Program-made: the position numbers and the translations under genes | The notes under the pieces: generated by a model | Database searches by the model: none | What the model saw: only the letters and a program-made list of their open reading frames with translations | What the model was told of the DNA's origin: nothing | In this document: in pieces, positions 56,348 to 64,000 of the stretch | Layout of the letters: each line of letters starts with the position of its first letter | Position numbering within the stretch: the stretch's first letter is position 1 | Source of the DNA: Shewanella sp. ANA-3 | GTDB lineage: Bacteria; Pseudomonadota; Gammaproteobacteria; Enterobacterales; Shewanellaceae | Assembly: GCF_000203935.1 (NCBI RefSeq) | Contig: NC_008577.1 | Span: 3,472,001 to 3,536,000, forward strand | Direction of reading: 5' to 3' | DNA: 64,000 nucleotides

Positions 56348-57496
56348 ATGGCTGCTAAATTTTTTATCCCTTCCGTCAACGTATTAGGCAAAGGCGCCGT
56401 CAATGACGCTATCGGAGATATCAAAACCTTAGGCTTTAAACGCGCGTTAATCGTGACGGATAAACCTCTAGTCAAGATTGGTCTGGTCGGTGAAGTGGCC
56501 GAAAAGCTCGGTCAAAACGGCATTACTTCAACCGTGTTTGATGGCGTGCAACCCAACCCAACCGTCGGTAACGTCGAAGCGGGTCTTGCACTATTAAAAG
56601 CCAATCAATGTGATTTTGTGATTTCATTAGGCGGCGGTTCACCCCACGATTGCGCTAAGGGTATCGCCTTGGTTGCCACCAACGGCGGCAGCATCAAAGA
56701 CTATGAAGGGTTAGACCAATCCGCTAAGCCACAACTGCCATTAGTAGCCATTAACACTACTGCTGGTACCGCCAGTGAAATGACCCGTTTTTGTATCATC
56801 ACTGACGAAGCTCGCCATATTAAAATGGCAATTGTCGATAAACACACCACCCCATTATTGTCTGTGAATGACCCTGAGCTGATGCTGAAAAAACCAGCGA
56901 GCCTCACCGCCGCAACAGGCATGGACGCGCTGACCCACGCGGTTGAAGCCTATGTGTCTATCGCTGCTAACCCAATTACCGATGCCTGCGCCATTAAGGC
57001 CATTGAACTTATCCAAGGCAACTTAGTGAATGCGGTAAAGCAAGGCCAAGATATTGAGGCCCGTGAGCAAATGGCCTATGCGCAATTCTTGGCGGGTATG
57101 GCCTTCAACAACGCCAGCTTAGGTTATGTACATGCGATGGCGCACCAATTAGGCGGTTTCTACGACCTGCCCCACGGTGTGTGTAACGCCCTATTATTAC
57201 CCCATGTGCAAGAATACAACGCCAAAGTGGTACCAGAACGCTTAAAGGATATTGCTAAGGCGATGGGTGTCGATGTAGCCAATATGACGGATGAACAAGG
57301 TGCAGCGGCGGCGATCGCCGCGATTAAGGCCCTATCCGTTGCGGTAAACATTCCAGAAAACCTGACATTACTCGGGGTTAAAGCGGAAGATATTCCAACC
57401 CTGGCCGAAAACGCCTTAAAGGATGCCTGTGGTTTCACTAACCCTAAACAGGCAACCCATGAAGAGATCTGCCAGATCTTCGCTAACGCGTTATAA
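56348..57496 (+). CDS. adhB: Iron-containing alcohol dehydrogenase (group III)
   Basis: NAD-linked alcohol/aldehyde interconversion with an Fe2+ site; close to Zymomonas ADH II. 382 residues, the family length. [15 protein letters not shown] (about 98-112) is the nucleotide-binding loop. [18 protein letters not shown] and [20 protein letters not shown] carry the Asp/His iron ligands. ATG 56348 has TAGGTGG upstream. Monocistronic, divergent from a MarR gene and behind a CRP-like site, fitting use in fermentative or anaerobic growth. Confidence 0.94.
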   Translation: MAAKFFIPSVNVLGKGAVNDAIGDIKTLGFKRALIVTDKPLVKIGLVGEVAEKLGQNGITSTVFDGVQPNPTVGNVEAGLALLKANQCDFVISLGGGSPHDCAKGIALVATNGGSIKDYEGLDQSAKPQLPLVAINTTAGTASEMTRFCIITDEARHIKMAIVDKHTTPLLSVNDPELMLKKPASLTAATGMDALTHAVEAYVSIAANPITDACAIKAIELIQGNLVNAVKQGQDIEAREQMAYAQFLAGMAFNNASLGYVHAMAHQLGGFYDLPHGVCNALLLPHVQEYNAKVVPERLKDIAKAMGVDVANMTDEQGAAAAIAAIKALSVAVNIPENLTLLGVKAEDIPTLAENALKDACGFTNPKQATHEEICQIFANAL

Positions 57497-57593
57497 GCCA
57501 AAACGCGTCATAGAGCATTCGCATTAACGCCGTCTGTCGCGCGCCAATTGACAGGATGTTGTTCGGCTAGCGCAAGCTAACGACATGAGAATC

Positions 57594-57621
57594 GGCCCAA
57601 ACAAGGGAGCTTGTTTGGGCC
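57594..57621 (+). terminator. Terminator after adhB
   Basis: GGCCCAAACAAG, loop GGAG, CTTGTTTGGGCC, then TTTCTTTT. 12-bp perfect stem, 98 bases after the stop. Confidence 0.88.
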
Positions 57622-57784
57622 TTTCTTTTGGGCTGATTCAGCCAATTTTTCACTACGCCATAATGTAAAACACCGCCGTAGCGCCTTAATCTTCGGCAGT
57701 TGGGATCCCATAGATCGAAAAATCGTCCCAATAGCGTAAAAACGTGATCTTGGTGGGTTACATGCTGTTACAAATCCGCTAGAC

Positions 57785-57862
57785 TGGCTTTAGTTCGCTT
57801 TTTCCCTGCAAAAGATGAAGCCAGCTCAGAGGCCCATTCTAAGGAATGGGCCTCTGTCCCTT
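57785..57862 (+). ncRNA. Candidate small RNA ending in a strong terminator
   Basis: CTGGCTTT (57784-57791) can pair with the later GAAGCCAG. A terminator follows at once: AGAGGCCCATTC, loop TAAG... GAATGGGCCTCT, then GTCCCTTTT. Just upstream TTACAT-16-TAGACT is a possible promoter. No open frame fits. Two stems plus terminator and no gene are the usual look of a bacterial trans-acting RNA, but no known family is recognised. Confidence 0.4.
57828..57855 (+). terminator. Terminator hairpin with no gene before it
   Basis: AGAGGCCCATTC, loop TAAG, GAATGGGCCTCT: 12-bp perfect stem followed by GTCCCTTTT. Confidence 0.8.
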
Positions 57863-58191
57863 TTAGTGCCCGCCCCTACACCTTTCCAATAATTTGCTAC
57901 TGTTTAATGGCTGACTGCGCCATTCAGATCCTGTCGCTTATTTGCTGCTTTATTGCGCAGTAATTAAGCAAAAACGAATTTGAGTGCAAAACTGAGAGAT
58001 AGCACATAGATATTCGTTAAAAACTCATGCTAAATAACACTGAATGGAAATGAATTAACCGACTCATTTTTAAACAAAAATACTTGTGAAAACTGTGATT
58101 TAACTCGGGCGATATCAGCGCAATTAATGATTGACCGAATTCAAAAACGATGCCTATGATGGCAGCAACATCCTCAACAGGTAGGTACGCT

Positions 58192-58566
58192 ATGACAGCA
58201 ATTACTCATGTATATAACTACACAGTTAGATGTCCGCATTACAAAGATCCCGAACATCCAGTGAGTTGGTTAAATCACATCGAATTAAACCAATCCAGTG
58301 AAATTGCCTTAAACCGTATCACCAAATGGCACGAACTCTCAGGCAGTAAATCCTTCGAAACCAGTAAGTTTGTTGTCCGTAAAGCCGATAATGAAGAAGC
58401 CTACTTCTCCATGCAGAGCGATAGGCTTAAAAATGATGGTCACGCGCTCGTCACCTTTAAAATCTTCCTCGATACCTGCTGTGACGAGGCTGCGCCAGAA
58501 GAAATTATGCAGCACCTGATTGATGACTATCAGCAGCGTTTAGCAAAACTCGATCAAGCCTCATAG
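58192..58566 (+). CDS. Conserved-looking unknown protein (124 aa)
   Basis: 124 residues from ATG 58192, preceded by AGGTAG; an upstream in-frame start at 58150 lacks a ribosome site. Soluble, mixed alpha/beta, no signal peptide. It contains YTVRCPHYKDPEHPVSWLNH near the N-terminus and a CC pair near the end (FLDTCCDEAAPEE). No family recognised. A strong terminator follows 59 bases after the stop, and codon use looks like the chromosome, so it is probably a native gene. Confidence 0.75.
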   Translation: MTAITHVYNYTVRCPHYKDPEHPVSWLNHIELNQSSEIALNRITKWHELSGSKSFETSKFVVRKADNEEAYFSMQSDRLKNDGHALVTFKIFLDTCCDEAAPEEIMQHLIDDYQQRLAKLDQAS

Positions 58567-58883
58567 TGTTTTGCTTGAGAGTGATGTATCACATAAGCGA
58601 TTAATCGCTAAGTGAAATAGCAACAATGCCAGAGTTTATACTCTGGCATTTTGTTTTACTCACCTTGTTAATCAAACCATTCTTAAACCGTCGTTAATCC
58701 GCCGCCTCGTTATCTTGAGCCAGAGACATTTGAGCTTCACTCAAGCAAACTTATGCATTATCCCTACTCCAAAAGTTGGGTTCAAAAGATTGGGTTCGAT
58801 GATTGGATTTTCAGATTATTAAGGCGCGGTACAGCAGTATTTGGTATCTTGCTTAACAACCGTTAGTTTTCAGGATGAGTACA
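58567..58883. other. 317-bp intergenic region
   Basis: Contains the terminator at 58625-58650. The rest has no recognised signal. Confidence 0.5.
58625..58650 (+). terminator. Terminator after the 124-aa gene
   Basis: AATGCCAGAGT, loop TTAT, ACTCTGGCATT, then TTGTTTT. Confidence 0.88.
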
Positions 58884-59129
58884 ATGAAAAAAGCCACGCT
58901 CATAATATTACCACTGCTACTGGCCACCACGGCCTGCGCCGATTTAAAGGATGCGGGTCGCGCCATAGGCACCACCACTAAAGATGTGACAAAAGAGATT
59001 GGTCATGCCACTCGCGACACCACCAAAGAGATTGGCCACGCCACCCGAGACACCACCAAAGCCATTGGTCATGCCTCACGGGATGCGGTGAAATCGGTCA
59101 AAGAAGAACTGACAGAAGATTCGGAGTGA
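58884..59129 (+). CDS. Small repeat lipoprotein, entericidin-like
   Basis: 81 residues from ATG 58884; ATG 58875 is possible but sits too close to AGGATG, which works better for 58884. A hydrophobic signal ends LATTAC (lipobox-like, Cys 18). Then comes DLKDAGRAIG, which recalls entericidin-type lipoproteins, and three near-identical 11-residue repeats (IGHATRDTTKE type) predicted to form an amphipathic helix. Likely an envelope lipoprotein. Entericidin kinship is weak, and the repeats are unusual for that family. Confidence 0.75.
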   Translation: MKKATLIILPLLLATTACADLKDAGRAIGTTTKDVTKEIGHATRDTTKEIGHATRDTTKAIGHASRDAVKSVKEELTEDSE

Positions 59130-59145
59130 CGCCCATGCGTCACTC
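59124..59145. terminator. Hairpin overlapping the stop of the small lipoprotein gene
   Basis: GAGTGACGC, loop CCAT, GCGTCACTC, then TGCTTTATC. It overlaps the TGA stop and lies between convergent genes. Confidence 0.6.
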
Positions 59146-59166
59146 TGCTTTATCGGGTCTCAATCC

Positions 59167-59535
59167 CTAGGCCGCATTGGCACGAATACCATGGGGCACG
59201 GGTAACCCCTGTGCATTCACATTCACAAACACCATCTTATCGATACTGACCACAGGCGCTTGCGTCATCTTATTACGCACTTGGCAACTGACAGTGATTG
59301 AACTGTGGCCAAGGCTGACAAGCTCCAAGCCAAATTCCAACACATCCCCTTGGCGCGCTGGCGTCATAAAATTGATTTCGGAAATCAGCTTAGTCACATG
59401 GCTGCTGCTCTTCATCTGGCACGCAGCAAAGATGGCCGCCTCCTCGTCAATCCAACTCAATAACTGGCCGCCAAATAGGGTATTTGCAGGATTTAAATGT
59501 TCAGGTTTGACTAAACGACGACTGTAATATTTCAT
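59167..59535 (-). CDS. Hotdog-fold acyl-CoA thioesterase
   Basis: 122 residues from ATG 59535 (MKYYSRRLVKPEHLNPANTL), chosen because GAGG lies 8 bases upstream and homologues begin here; the frame is open to 59574. The fold segment NPANTLFGGQLLSWIDEEAAI holds the Asp/Glu region of YciA/BFIT-type thioesterases, which hydrolyse acyl-CoA to free acid and CoA. A single hotdog domain, expected to form a hexamer or dimer. Monocistronic. Confidence 0.88.
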   Translation of the reverse strand: MKYYSRRLVKPEHLNPANTLFGGQLLSWIDEEAAIFAACQMKSSSHVTKLISEINFMTPARQGDVLEFGLELVSLGHSSITVSCQVRNKMTQAPVVSIDKMVFVNVNAQGLPVPHGIRANAA

Positions 59536-59703
59536 GACGGTGACCTCACTGTGAATGCCAAGTTTTACCGTCAATTCACAGCATTATTTAGGCCAAGATA
59601 AATAGCCATTGAATAACAATGAGATAGCATTAAGCCATTGTAAAACGGTTAAAAATTTGCACCAACTCGAGTCAGAGTTGCACCAGAATAATCAATTAGA
59701 TAA

Positions 59704-59727
59704 AAAAATAGCGACTCAAAGAGTCGC
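59704..59727 (-). terminator. Second hairpin downstream of aceA
   Basis: On the reverse strand GCGACTC, TTT, GAGTCGC, then TATTTTTTTAT. It backs up the terminator at 59791. Confidence 0.75.
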
Positions 59728-59790
59728 CAAGCTCAGGCAAGCAATGTATTGACTGGGTAGGAAGTTAAGTCACAAGGTTTGACTTAAAAA

Positions 59791-59822
59791 CCCGTGCAGC
59801 ACATGTAGGCGAACTGCACGGG
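59791..59822 (-). terminator. Terminator of the aceBA operon
   Basis: On the reverse strand CCCGTGCAG, loop of 14, CTGCACGGG, then TTTTTAAG. It lies 88 bases after the aceA stop. Confidence 0.85.
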
Positions 59823-59909
59823 GGACAACAGCTGCAATGCAGCTAAACACAGGGCTTACGGGTACAACATCTTACGGGTAGAACCTATTCGCTATACAAC
59901 AGACTTCGC

Positions 59910-61232
59910 TTAAAACTGCTCTTCTTCGGTCGAACCAGTCAGTGCAGTCACAGAAGACTGACCGCCTTGGATCACTGTGGTGACTTGGTCGAAGTAACCA
60001 GTACCCACTTCCTGTTGATGCGCGACGAAGGTGTAGCCTTTCTTCGCTGCTGCAAACTCAACTTCTTGAACTTTCTCAACATAATGCTTCATACCTTCAC
60101 CACGAGCGTAGTCGTAAGCCAGGTCAAACATGTTGTACCACATGTTATGGATACCCGCTAAAGTGATGAACTGGTACTTGTAGCCCATGTCCGACAGCTC
60201 TTGTTGGAAGCGCGCAATCGTCGCGTCGTCCAAGTTTTTCTTCCAGTTGAACGAAGGTGAACAGTTGTAGGCCAGCAATTGGTCTGGGTACTGAGCATGG
60301 ATTGCCTCAGCAAAGCGGCGTGCTTCTTCTAAGTCAGGCTTAGCGGTTTCACACCAAATTAAATCCGCATAAGGTGCGTAGGCGAGACCGCGAGAAATCG
60401 CTTGGTCCAGACCCGCTTTCACGCGGTAGAAACCTTCACTGGTGCGCTCGCCAGTCACGAAGTCACGATCGTATGGGTCGCAATCAGAGGTCAATAAATC
60501 CGCCGCATTCGCATCGGTACGAGCGATAACTAAAGTTTCAACACCGCTCACGTCGGCTGCAAGGCGCGCCGCAACTAACTTTTGTACCGCTTCTTGGGTC
60601 GGTACTAATACTTTACCGCCCATATGGCCGCACTTTTTCACAGAGGCCAATTGGTCTTCAAAGTGCACACCGGCGGCGCCTGCGTCGATCATCGACTTCA
60701 TTAACTCGAACGCATTCAGTACGCCACCAAAACCCGCTTCCGCATCGGCAATAATCGGCAGGAAGTAATCGACAAAGTTTTCTTCTTCCGGATTAACACC
60801 ATTGCTCCACTGAATTTGGTCAGCACGGCGGAAAGAGTTGTTAATACGTGCAACCACTGCAGGTACTGAGTTTGCTGGGTATAAAGATTGGTCTGGGTAC
60901 ATAGTGCCCGCTAAGTTAGCGTCGGCCGCCACTTGCCAACCAGACAAGTAAATTGCTTCGATACCGGCTTTCGCCTGTTGTACCGCTTGACCGCCAGTCA
61001 GTGCACCTAGCGAGTTCACATAACCTTTTTTTGCGCCACCGTTGACTAAATCCCACAGTTTAGCGGCACCGCGTTTGGCAATAGTGTTTTCGGGTACGAT
61101 AGAACCACGAAGTGCCACAACTTCCTCTGCAGTGTATGGGCGACGCACGTTTTTCCAACGTGGATTTTCAGCCCAATCTTTTTTGATCGCGTCAATCTGT
61201 GCCTGACGTGAAGTCTGTGTTGCCTTAGTCAT
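59910..61232 (-). CDS. aceA: Isocitrate lyase
   Basis: Cleaves isocitrate to glyoxylate and succinate, the first step of the glyoxylate shunt. 440 residues from ATG 61232, which has AGGAG 7 bases upstream; the open frame to 61280 is a chance extension. The active-site segment [11 protein letters not shown] (Cys near 198) is intact, as are IEDQ-like [13 protein letters not shown] and [13 protein letters not shown]. Similar in length to E. coli AceA (434). It follows aceB by 143 bases, with no terminator between, so the two are probably cotranscribed. Confidence 0.96.
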   Translation of the reverse strand: MTKATQTSRQAQIDAIKKDWAENPRWKNVRRPYTAEEVVALRGSIVPENTIAKRGAAKLWDLVNGGAKKGYVNSLGALTGGQAVQQAKAGIEAIYLSGWQVAADANLAGTMYPDQSLYPANSVPAVVARINNSFRRADQIQWSNGVNPEEENFVDYFLPIIADAEAGFGGVLNAFELMKSMIDAGAAGVHFEDQLASVKKCGHMGGKVLVPTQEAVQKLVAARLAADVSGVETLVIARTDANAADLLTSDCDPYDRDFVTGERTSEGFYRVKAGLDQAISRGLAYAPYADLIWCETAKPDLEEARRFAEAIHAQYPDQLLAYNCSPSFNWKKNLDDATIARFQQELSDMGYKYQFITLAGIHNMWYNMFDLAYDYARGEGMKHYVEKVQEVEFAAAKKGYTFVAHQQEVGTGYFDQVTTVIQGGQSSVTALTGSTEEEQF

Positions 61233-61375
61233 AGTGTCACTCCTTTCTCTGTGATGTTGTAGCAAGTGAAGCTGCCCCACAGCCTCACCCTGCCCATTGG
61301 TTTAATTGGCGGTTTGACCGCCATAACGCATTCCATGTAAACGCATTCAGTGTTACAGCATTAAAACGCTAATCA

Positions 61376-63025
61376 TTAAGCCGTTAGCATCTCGTAACCG
61401 GGTAAGGTTAAGAAATCAACCAACTCATCCGAAGTGGTAATATCCTCAAGCAATACCGCTGCTTGGGTAAATTTGCCGTGGGTGAATCTGTCACTGCCCA
61501 CTTCTTTTTTCACATTCGCTAACTCTTCCACTAGCATGTCCTTAAACAATTGTTTAGTGACGGGTTTGCCGTTTGAGAGTGACTTGCCATGTTGGATCCA
61601 TTGCCAAATCGAGGCGCGGGAGATTTCAGCCGTTGCCGCATCTTCCATTAATCCGTAAATCGGTACACAACCGTTGCCACTGATCCACGCCTCAAGGTAT
61701 TGCAGTGCGATGCGAATATTCAGGCGCATCCCTTGCTCTGTACGCTCGCCATCACAGGGTTTTAATAACTCTGCGGCGAGGATCGGTGCATCCACATCAC
61801 GGGTGATATGCAATTGGTTTTGATGATCTTGGCCTATGTATTCGTTAAAGATCCCCATCGCCGTATCCGCAAGACCCGGGTGAGCGACCCAAGTCCCATC
61901 GTGGCCATTACGCGCCTCAAGCTCTTTGTCCTTACGCACTCGTTGCAACACGGTTTCGTTCTGAGCAGGATCCTTCGCTGGAATAAAGGCCGCCATGCCA
62001 CCCATCGCCAGTGCGCCACGTTTATGGCAGGTTTTGATCAGCAGTCTTGAATAGGCGCTTAAGAAAGGCGTATCCATGGTCACCGCTTGGCGATCCGGTA
62101 AAACGCGGTCGCTATGACGCTTTAATGTTTTGATATAGCTGAAGATATAGTCCCAACGACCACAGTTGAGCGCGACAATGTTTGAGCGTAATTCATAGAG
62201 AATTTCGTCCATTTCAAACACCGCGGGTAAGGTCTCAATCAAACAAGTACATTTGATTGTGCCAGGCTGTAGGCAGAATCTTTCTTCAACAAAAGCAAAC
62301 ACTTTTGCCCACCAACGCGCTTCGATATGGCTCTCGAGTTTAGGAATATAGAAGTAAGGACCACTGCCCTTCGCCAGCAATTGGCGATAGTTATGGTAAA
62401 AGTACATCGCAAAGTCGAATAACGCGCCGGGGATGGACTGCTGGTTAAATTCAACGTGCTTCTCTTTTAAGTGCAGACCACGCACACGACAGATTAATAC
62501 CGCAGGATTTGGGCCTAGCTTGTAATGTTTACCAGTTTCAGGCGCTGTGTATTCAATCTCACCGCGCACGGCATCACGCAGGTTAATCTGACCTTCAACC
62601 ACTTTCTGCCAGCTCGGTGCTAAGGAGTCTTCAAAATCCGCCATAAACACTTTGGCATTGGCATTGAGTGCATTGATCACCATCTTACGTTCGACGGGAC
62701 CGGTGATTTCAACACGGCGATCGAGTAAGTCATTCGGAATGCCACGGATCTTCCATGCCCCGTCACGAATAGCGCGAGTCTCGGGTAAAAAGTCAGGCAA
62801 AGCCCCTTTATCAATACGCGCTTGTCTATCTTTACGTTTGGCGAGTAAGGTGGGCACTTCTGTCGCAAATTCACGGCAAAGTGACTCAAGCAACGCCAGC
62901 GCGCCTTCGGTAAAAATCACCTCCTGCCCTGGTATGGTATTTCCCACTAAGGCCAGAGTGCCATTCGCAGTGGCCTTATTCTGTGTCGAATTCAATTGCT
63001 GTTCACCTAAAGTGTGTTCCGTCAT
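61376..63025 (-). CDS. aceB: Malate synthase A
   Basis: Condenses glyoxylate with acetyl-CoA to malate, the second step of the glyoxylate shunt. 549 residues, similar to E. coli AceB (533). The signature VALNCGRWDYIFSYIKTL and the catalytic-loop region FMADFEDSLAPSW are present, together with VAHPGLADTAM. ATG 63025 has GGGAGG 8 bases upstream. First gene of the aceB-aceA pair. Its 835-base upstream region carries a HexR-like palindrome. Confidence 0.96.
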   Translation of the reverse strand: MTEHTLGEQQLNSTQNKATANGTLALVGNTIPGQEVIFTEGALALLESLCREFATEVPTLLAKRKDRQARIDKGALPDFLPETRAIRDGAWKIRGIPNDLLDRRVEITGPVERKMVINALNANAKVFMADFEDSLAPSWQKVVEGQINLRDAVRGEIEYTAPETGKHYKLGPNPAVLICRVRGLHLKEKHVEFNQQSIPGALFDFAMYFYHNYRQLLAKGSGPYFYIPKLESHIEARWWAKVFAFVEERFCLQPGTIKCTCLIETLPAVFEMDEILYELRSNIVALNCGRWDYIFSYIKTLKRHSDRVLPDRQAVTMDTPFLSAYSRLLIKTCHKRGALAMGGMAAFIPAKDPAQNETVLQRVRKDKELEARNGHDGTWVAHPGLADTAMGIFNEYIGQDHQNQLHITRDVDAPILAAELLKPCDGERTEQGMRLNIRIALQYLEAWISGNGCVPIYGLMEDAATAEISRASIWQWIQHGKSLSNGKPVTKQLFKDMLVEELANVKKEVGSDRFTHGKFTQAAVLLEDITTSDELVDFLTLPGYEMLTA

Positions 63026-63361
63026 CTTCTCGCCCTCCCAAGAGGCTAACCTTTTGCTCGTTTACGACTCGTTACCAGCAAAGACATGAGTAACATGTAC
63101 AAACATTCACCTAAAAACATTCAAATGTTCGTTTAGAACCAAAACTTACAGACAAACATTTGTATTTGCAACTATCCAAAAGTGCCATAACCGCTCAATA
63201 ATTTGACCAAAAAACCTCTAAAAATTGGTCTGACCAAGACAAGAAGTTCAATTCAAATACCTGATAAATAAAAACTTTAAAAATTTAAGCTAAATGAGTT
63301 TTTTCTTATCGTGAAATTTGTCAGACAACTTTACCACTCAAATCTCAGTGTAATTTTATAC

Positions 63362-63374
63362 GTAATTTAATTAC
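63362..63374. promoter_or_regulatory. HexR-like operator upstream of aceBA
   Basis: GTAATTTAATTAC is a near-perfect palindrome equal to the core of the HexR consensus TGTAATTAAATTACA reported for Shewanella. HexR governs central carbon genes in this genus. It lies 337 bases before the aceB ATG, a large distance, so the aceB start point may be well upstream or HexR may act at a distance. Confidence 0.65.
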
Positions 63375-63570
63375 CAATTGAAAATTTAAATATACAGCAT
63401 TTTTGACCTATTCGACCTAAGTAGAAACCTGTGCGCGTTTTGAACTCCACCCGGAGGAAAGCGGTAAAAATCAACAAAACCAAGCAATTAACAAAATAGA
63501 AACAGATTAAAAATTTAAACAATCGTTTAATTGTTACGTTTACGTAAACAGTCAAGCCAATAGAGAGAGA

Positions 63571-63584
63571 GTGACAGGGATCAC
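63571..63584. promoter_or_regulatory. CRP-like site
   Basis: GTGACAGGGATCAC has the GTGA-N6-TCAC core. It is 277 bases before the TonB receptor start and 546 before aceB. Which gene it serves is open. Confidence 0.45.
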
Positions 63585-63810
63585 GGGTTATGTTTCTCGA
63601 TCAAAAACCCGAGTCGATATGGTTAACCCAAAAAATAAATCACTTTTTTATAAAAAAAATGAAACAAATTAGAATTCTGACCCTGTGTTGCTTCAAATGA
63701 GGGCAACAGGTGATAGTGAAGGTCTTTATCCCCAACCCAGTTAACCGTATTTCGTATGTAAAGATAACCAAGGTTCATGGTCTTTTAAGCGCCAAACAAG
63801 GGGTTGCAAA

Positions 63811-63829
63811 GTAGATGAAAATCATTATC
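63811..63829. promoter_or_regulatory. Fur-box-like site
   Basis: GAAAATCATTATC (63817-63829) matches the last 13 bases of the Fur consensus (GATAATCATTATC) at 12 positions. It sits 32 bases before the receptor ATG, a position where Fur would block transcription under iron sufficiency. Confidence 0.7.
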
Positions 63830-63860
63830 ATTCGCGACCTTTCTGATTGGGGGACTTTCA

Positions 63861-64000
63861 ATGCCAGTATTACAGCCTGTATTTCGCTTATCACTTATTG
63901 CACTCGCCTGCCTCAGTGCTTTACCACACACAGCCTACGCCGATGACACACCTTCCGCTCGCGATGAAAACGTCGAACGCATAACGGTATACGGCAGACA
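63861..64000 (+). CDS. TonB-dependent outer-membrane receptor (5' end only)
   Basis: Only the first 46 codons are in the window. ATG 63861 is preceded by GGGGGA. A signal peptide (VFRLSLIALACLSALPHTAYA) ends at about residue 27; the mature start DDTPSARDENVERITVYGR has the TonB-box-like ERITVYGR that is usual in Shewanella receptors. Together with the Fur-box-like site this suggests an iron or siderophore receptor. No plug or barrel can be seen. Confidence 0.8.
   Translation, partial: MPVLQPVFRLSLIALACLSALPHTAYADDTPSARDENVERITVYGR

Larger units (their letters stand above)
57497..58191. other. 695-bp region with two terminator-type hairpins
   Basis: Holds the adhB terminator (57594-57621) and a second strong hairpin (57828-57855) that has no coding gene before it, listed with the candidate small RNA. 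The rest (57860-58191) is AT-rich with no gene seen. Confidence 0.6.
59536..59909. other. 374-bp region with aceA terminators
   Basis: Contains two leftward terminator hairpins (59791-59822 and 59704-59727) and, to their left, the promoter region of the thioesterase gene. No gene seen. Confidence 0.6.
63026..63860. other. 835-bp regulatory region between aceB and a TonB receptor gene
   Basis: Very AT-rich, no gene. It holds a HexR-like site, a PsrA-like sequence (TTCAAATGTTCGTTTAGAA near 63120-63138), a CRP-like site and a Fur-box-like site. Together they suggest carbon-source control of aceBA and iron control of the receptor. Confidence 0.6.

Noticed and set aside
63367..63555. 62-codon frame upstream of aceB
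   Set aside because: Lies in the AT-rich control region with the HexR-like site, hydrophobic by chance, no ribosome site.
1..64000. CRISPR arrays, tRNA or rRNA genes
   Set aside because: No regularly spaced direct repeats and no cloverleaf or rRNA-like sequence were noticed on reading.

Overview
The window looks like a Shewanella chromosome close to the S. oneidensis group. The left part reads grpE / nadK / lldP / dld-II / lldEFG, the lactate-oxidation locus first worked out in S. oneidensis MR-1. The right part carries a glycogen operon, an iron alcohol dehydrogenase, aceBA and the start of a TonB-dependent receptor, in what I recall as the Shewanella order. I see no rRNA, tRNA or CRISPR array. 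Species assignment is an inference.

Layout. 1-1584: grpE (truncated by the window edge, with a clear sigma-32 promoter) divergent from nadK. 1585-9913: lactate uptake and oxidation, with three CRP-like sites before lldP, a hairpin between lldP and dld-II, and terminators after dld-II and lldG. 9961-10170: a MITE-like repeat. 10337-11914: an AT-rich, probably foreign gene with a DUF4365-like nuclease fold. 12779-17977: an efflux-like operon (AI-2E permease, NodT/OprM lipoprotein broken by two 1-bp deletions, HlyD adaptor, DUF2955-like membrane protein, small K+ channel).

18068-28720: a 10.65-kb mobile island. Five translationally coupled genes form a Gamma-Mobile-Trio (GMT) type module (gmtY and gmtZ recombinases, gmtX, a small coiled-coil protein, a RecD2-like helicase). 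They are followed by three cargo genes: a TIR-like protein and two unknowns, with one integron-type attC-like site between the last two. The boundaries can be read directly. The island splits the loop of a rho-independent terminator (10-bp stem AAAAGCCGCC / GGCGGCTTTT), is flanked by direct CTCAG copies, and has inverted TATATAGTAA and TGTGTACGC motifs at matching distances from each end.

28984-44790 and beyond: an exported coiled-coil protein, a MATE pump, a POT-type transporter, DUF3087, a periplasmic solute-binding protein, a CobW-type metallochaperone GTPase, a DEAD-box helicase and a GGDEF/EAL sensor. The sensor lies directly behind the glycogen operon malQ-glgB-glgX-glgP-glgC-glgA (leftward, 54340 to 41871). 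54850-64000: a lipoprotein cyclophilin, a MarR regulator divergent from an iron alcohol dehydrogenase with a CRP-like site, a candidate small RNA, small unknown proteins, a thioesterase, aceA-aceB with a HexR-like palindrome upstream, and the first 46 codons of a TonB receptor behind a Fur-box-like sequence.

Together the core genes describe central carbon control: lactate oxidation to pyruvate, the glyoxylate shunt, glycogen storage and alcohol metabolism, with CRP- and HexR-like sites at their promoters. The island and the 10-12 kb gene are the accessory, probably defence-related, part.
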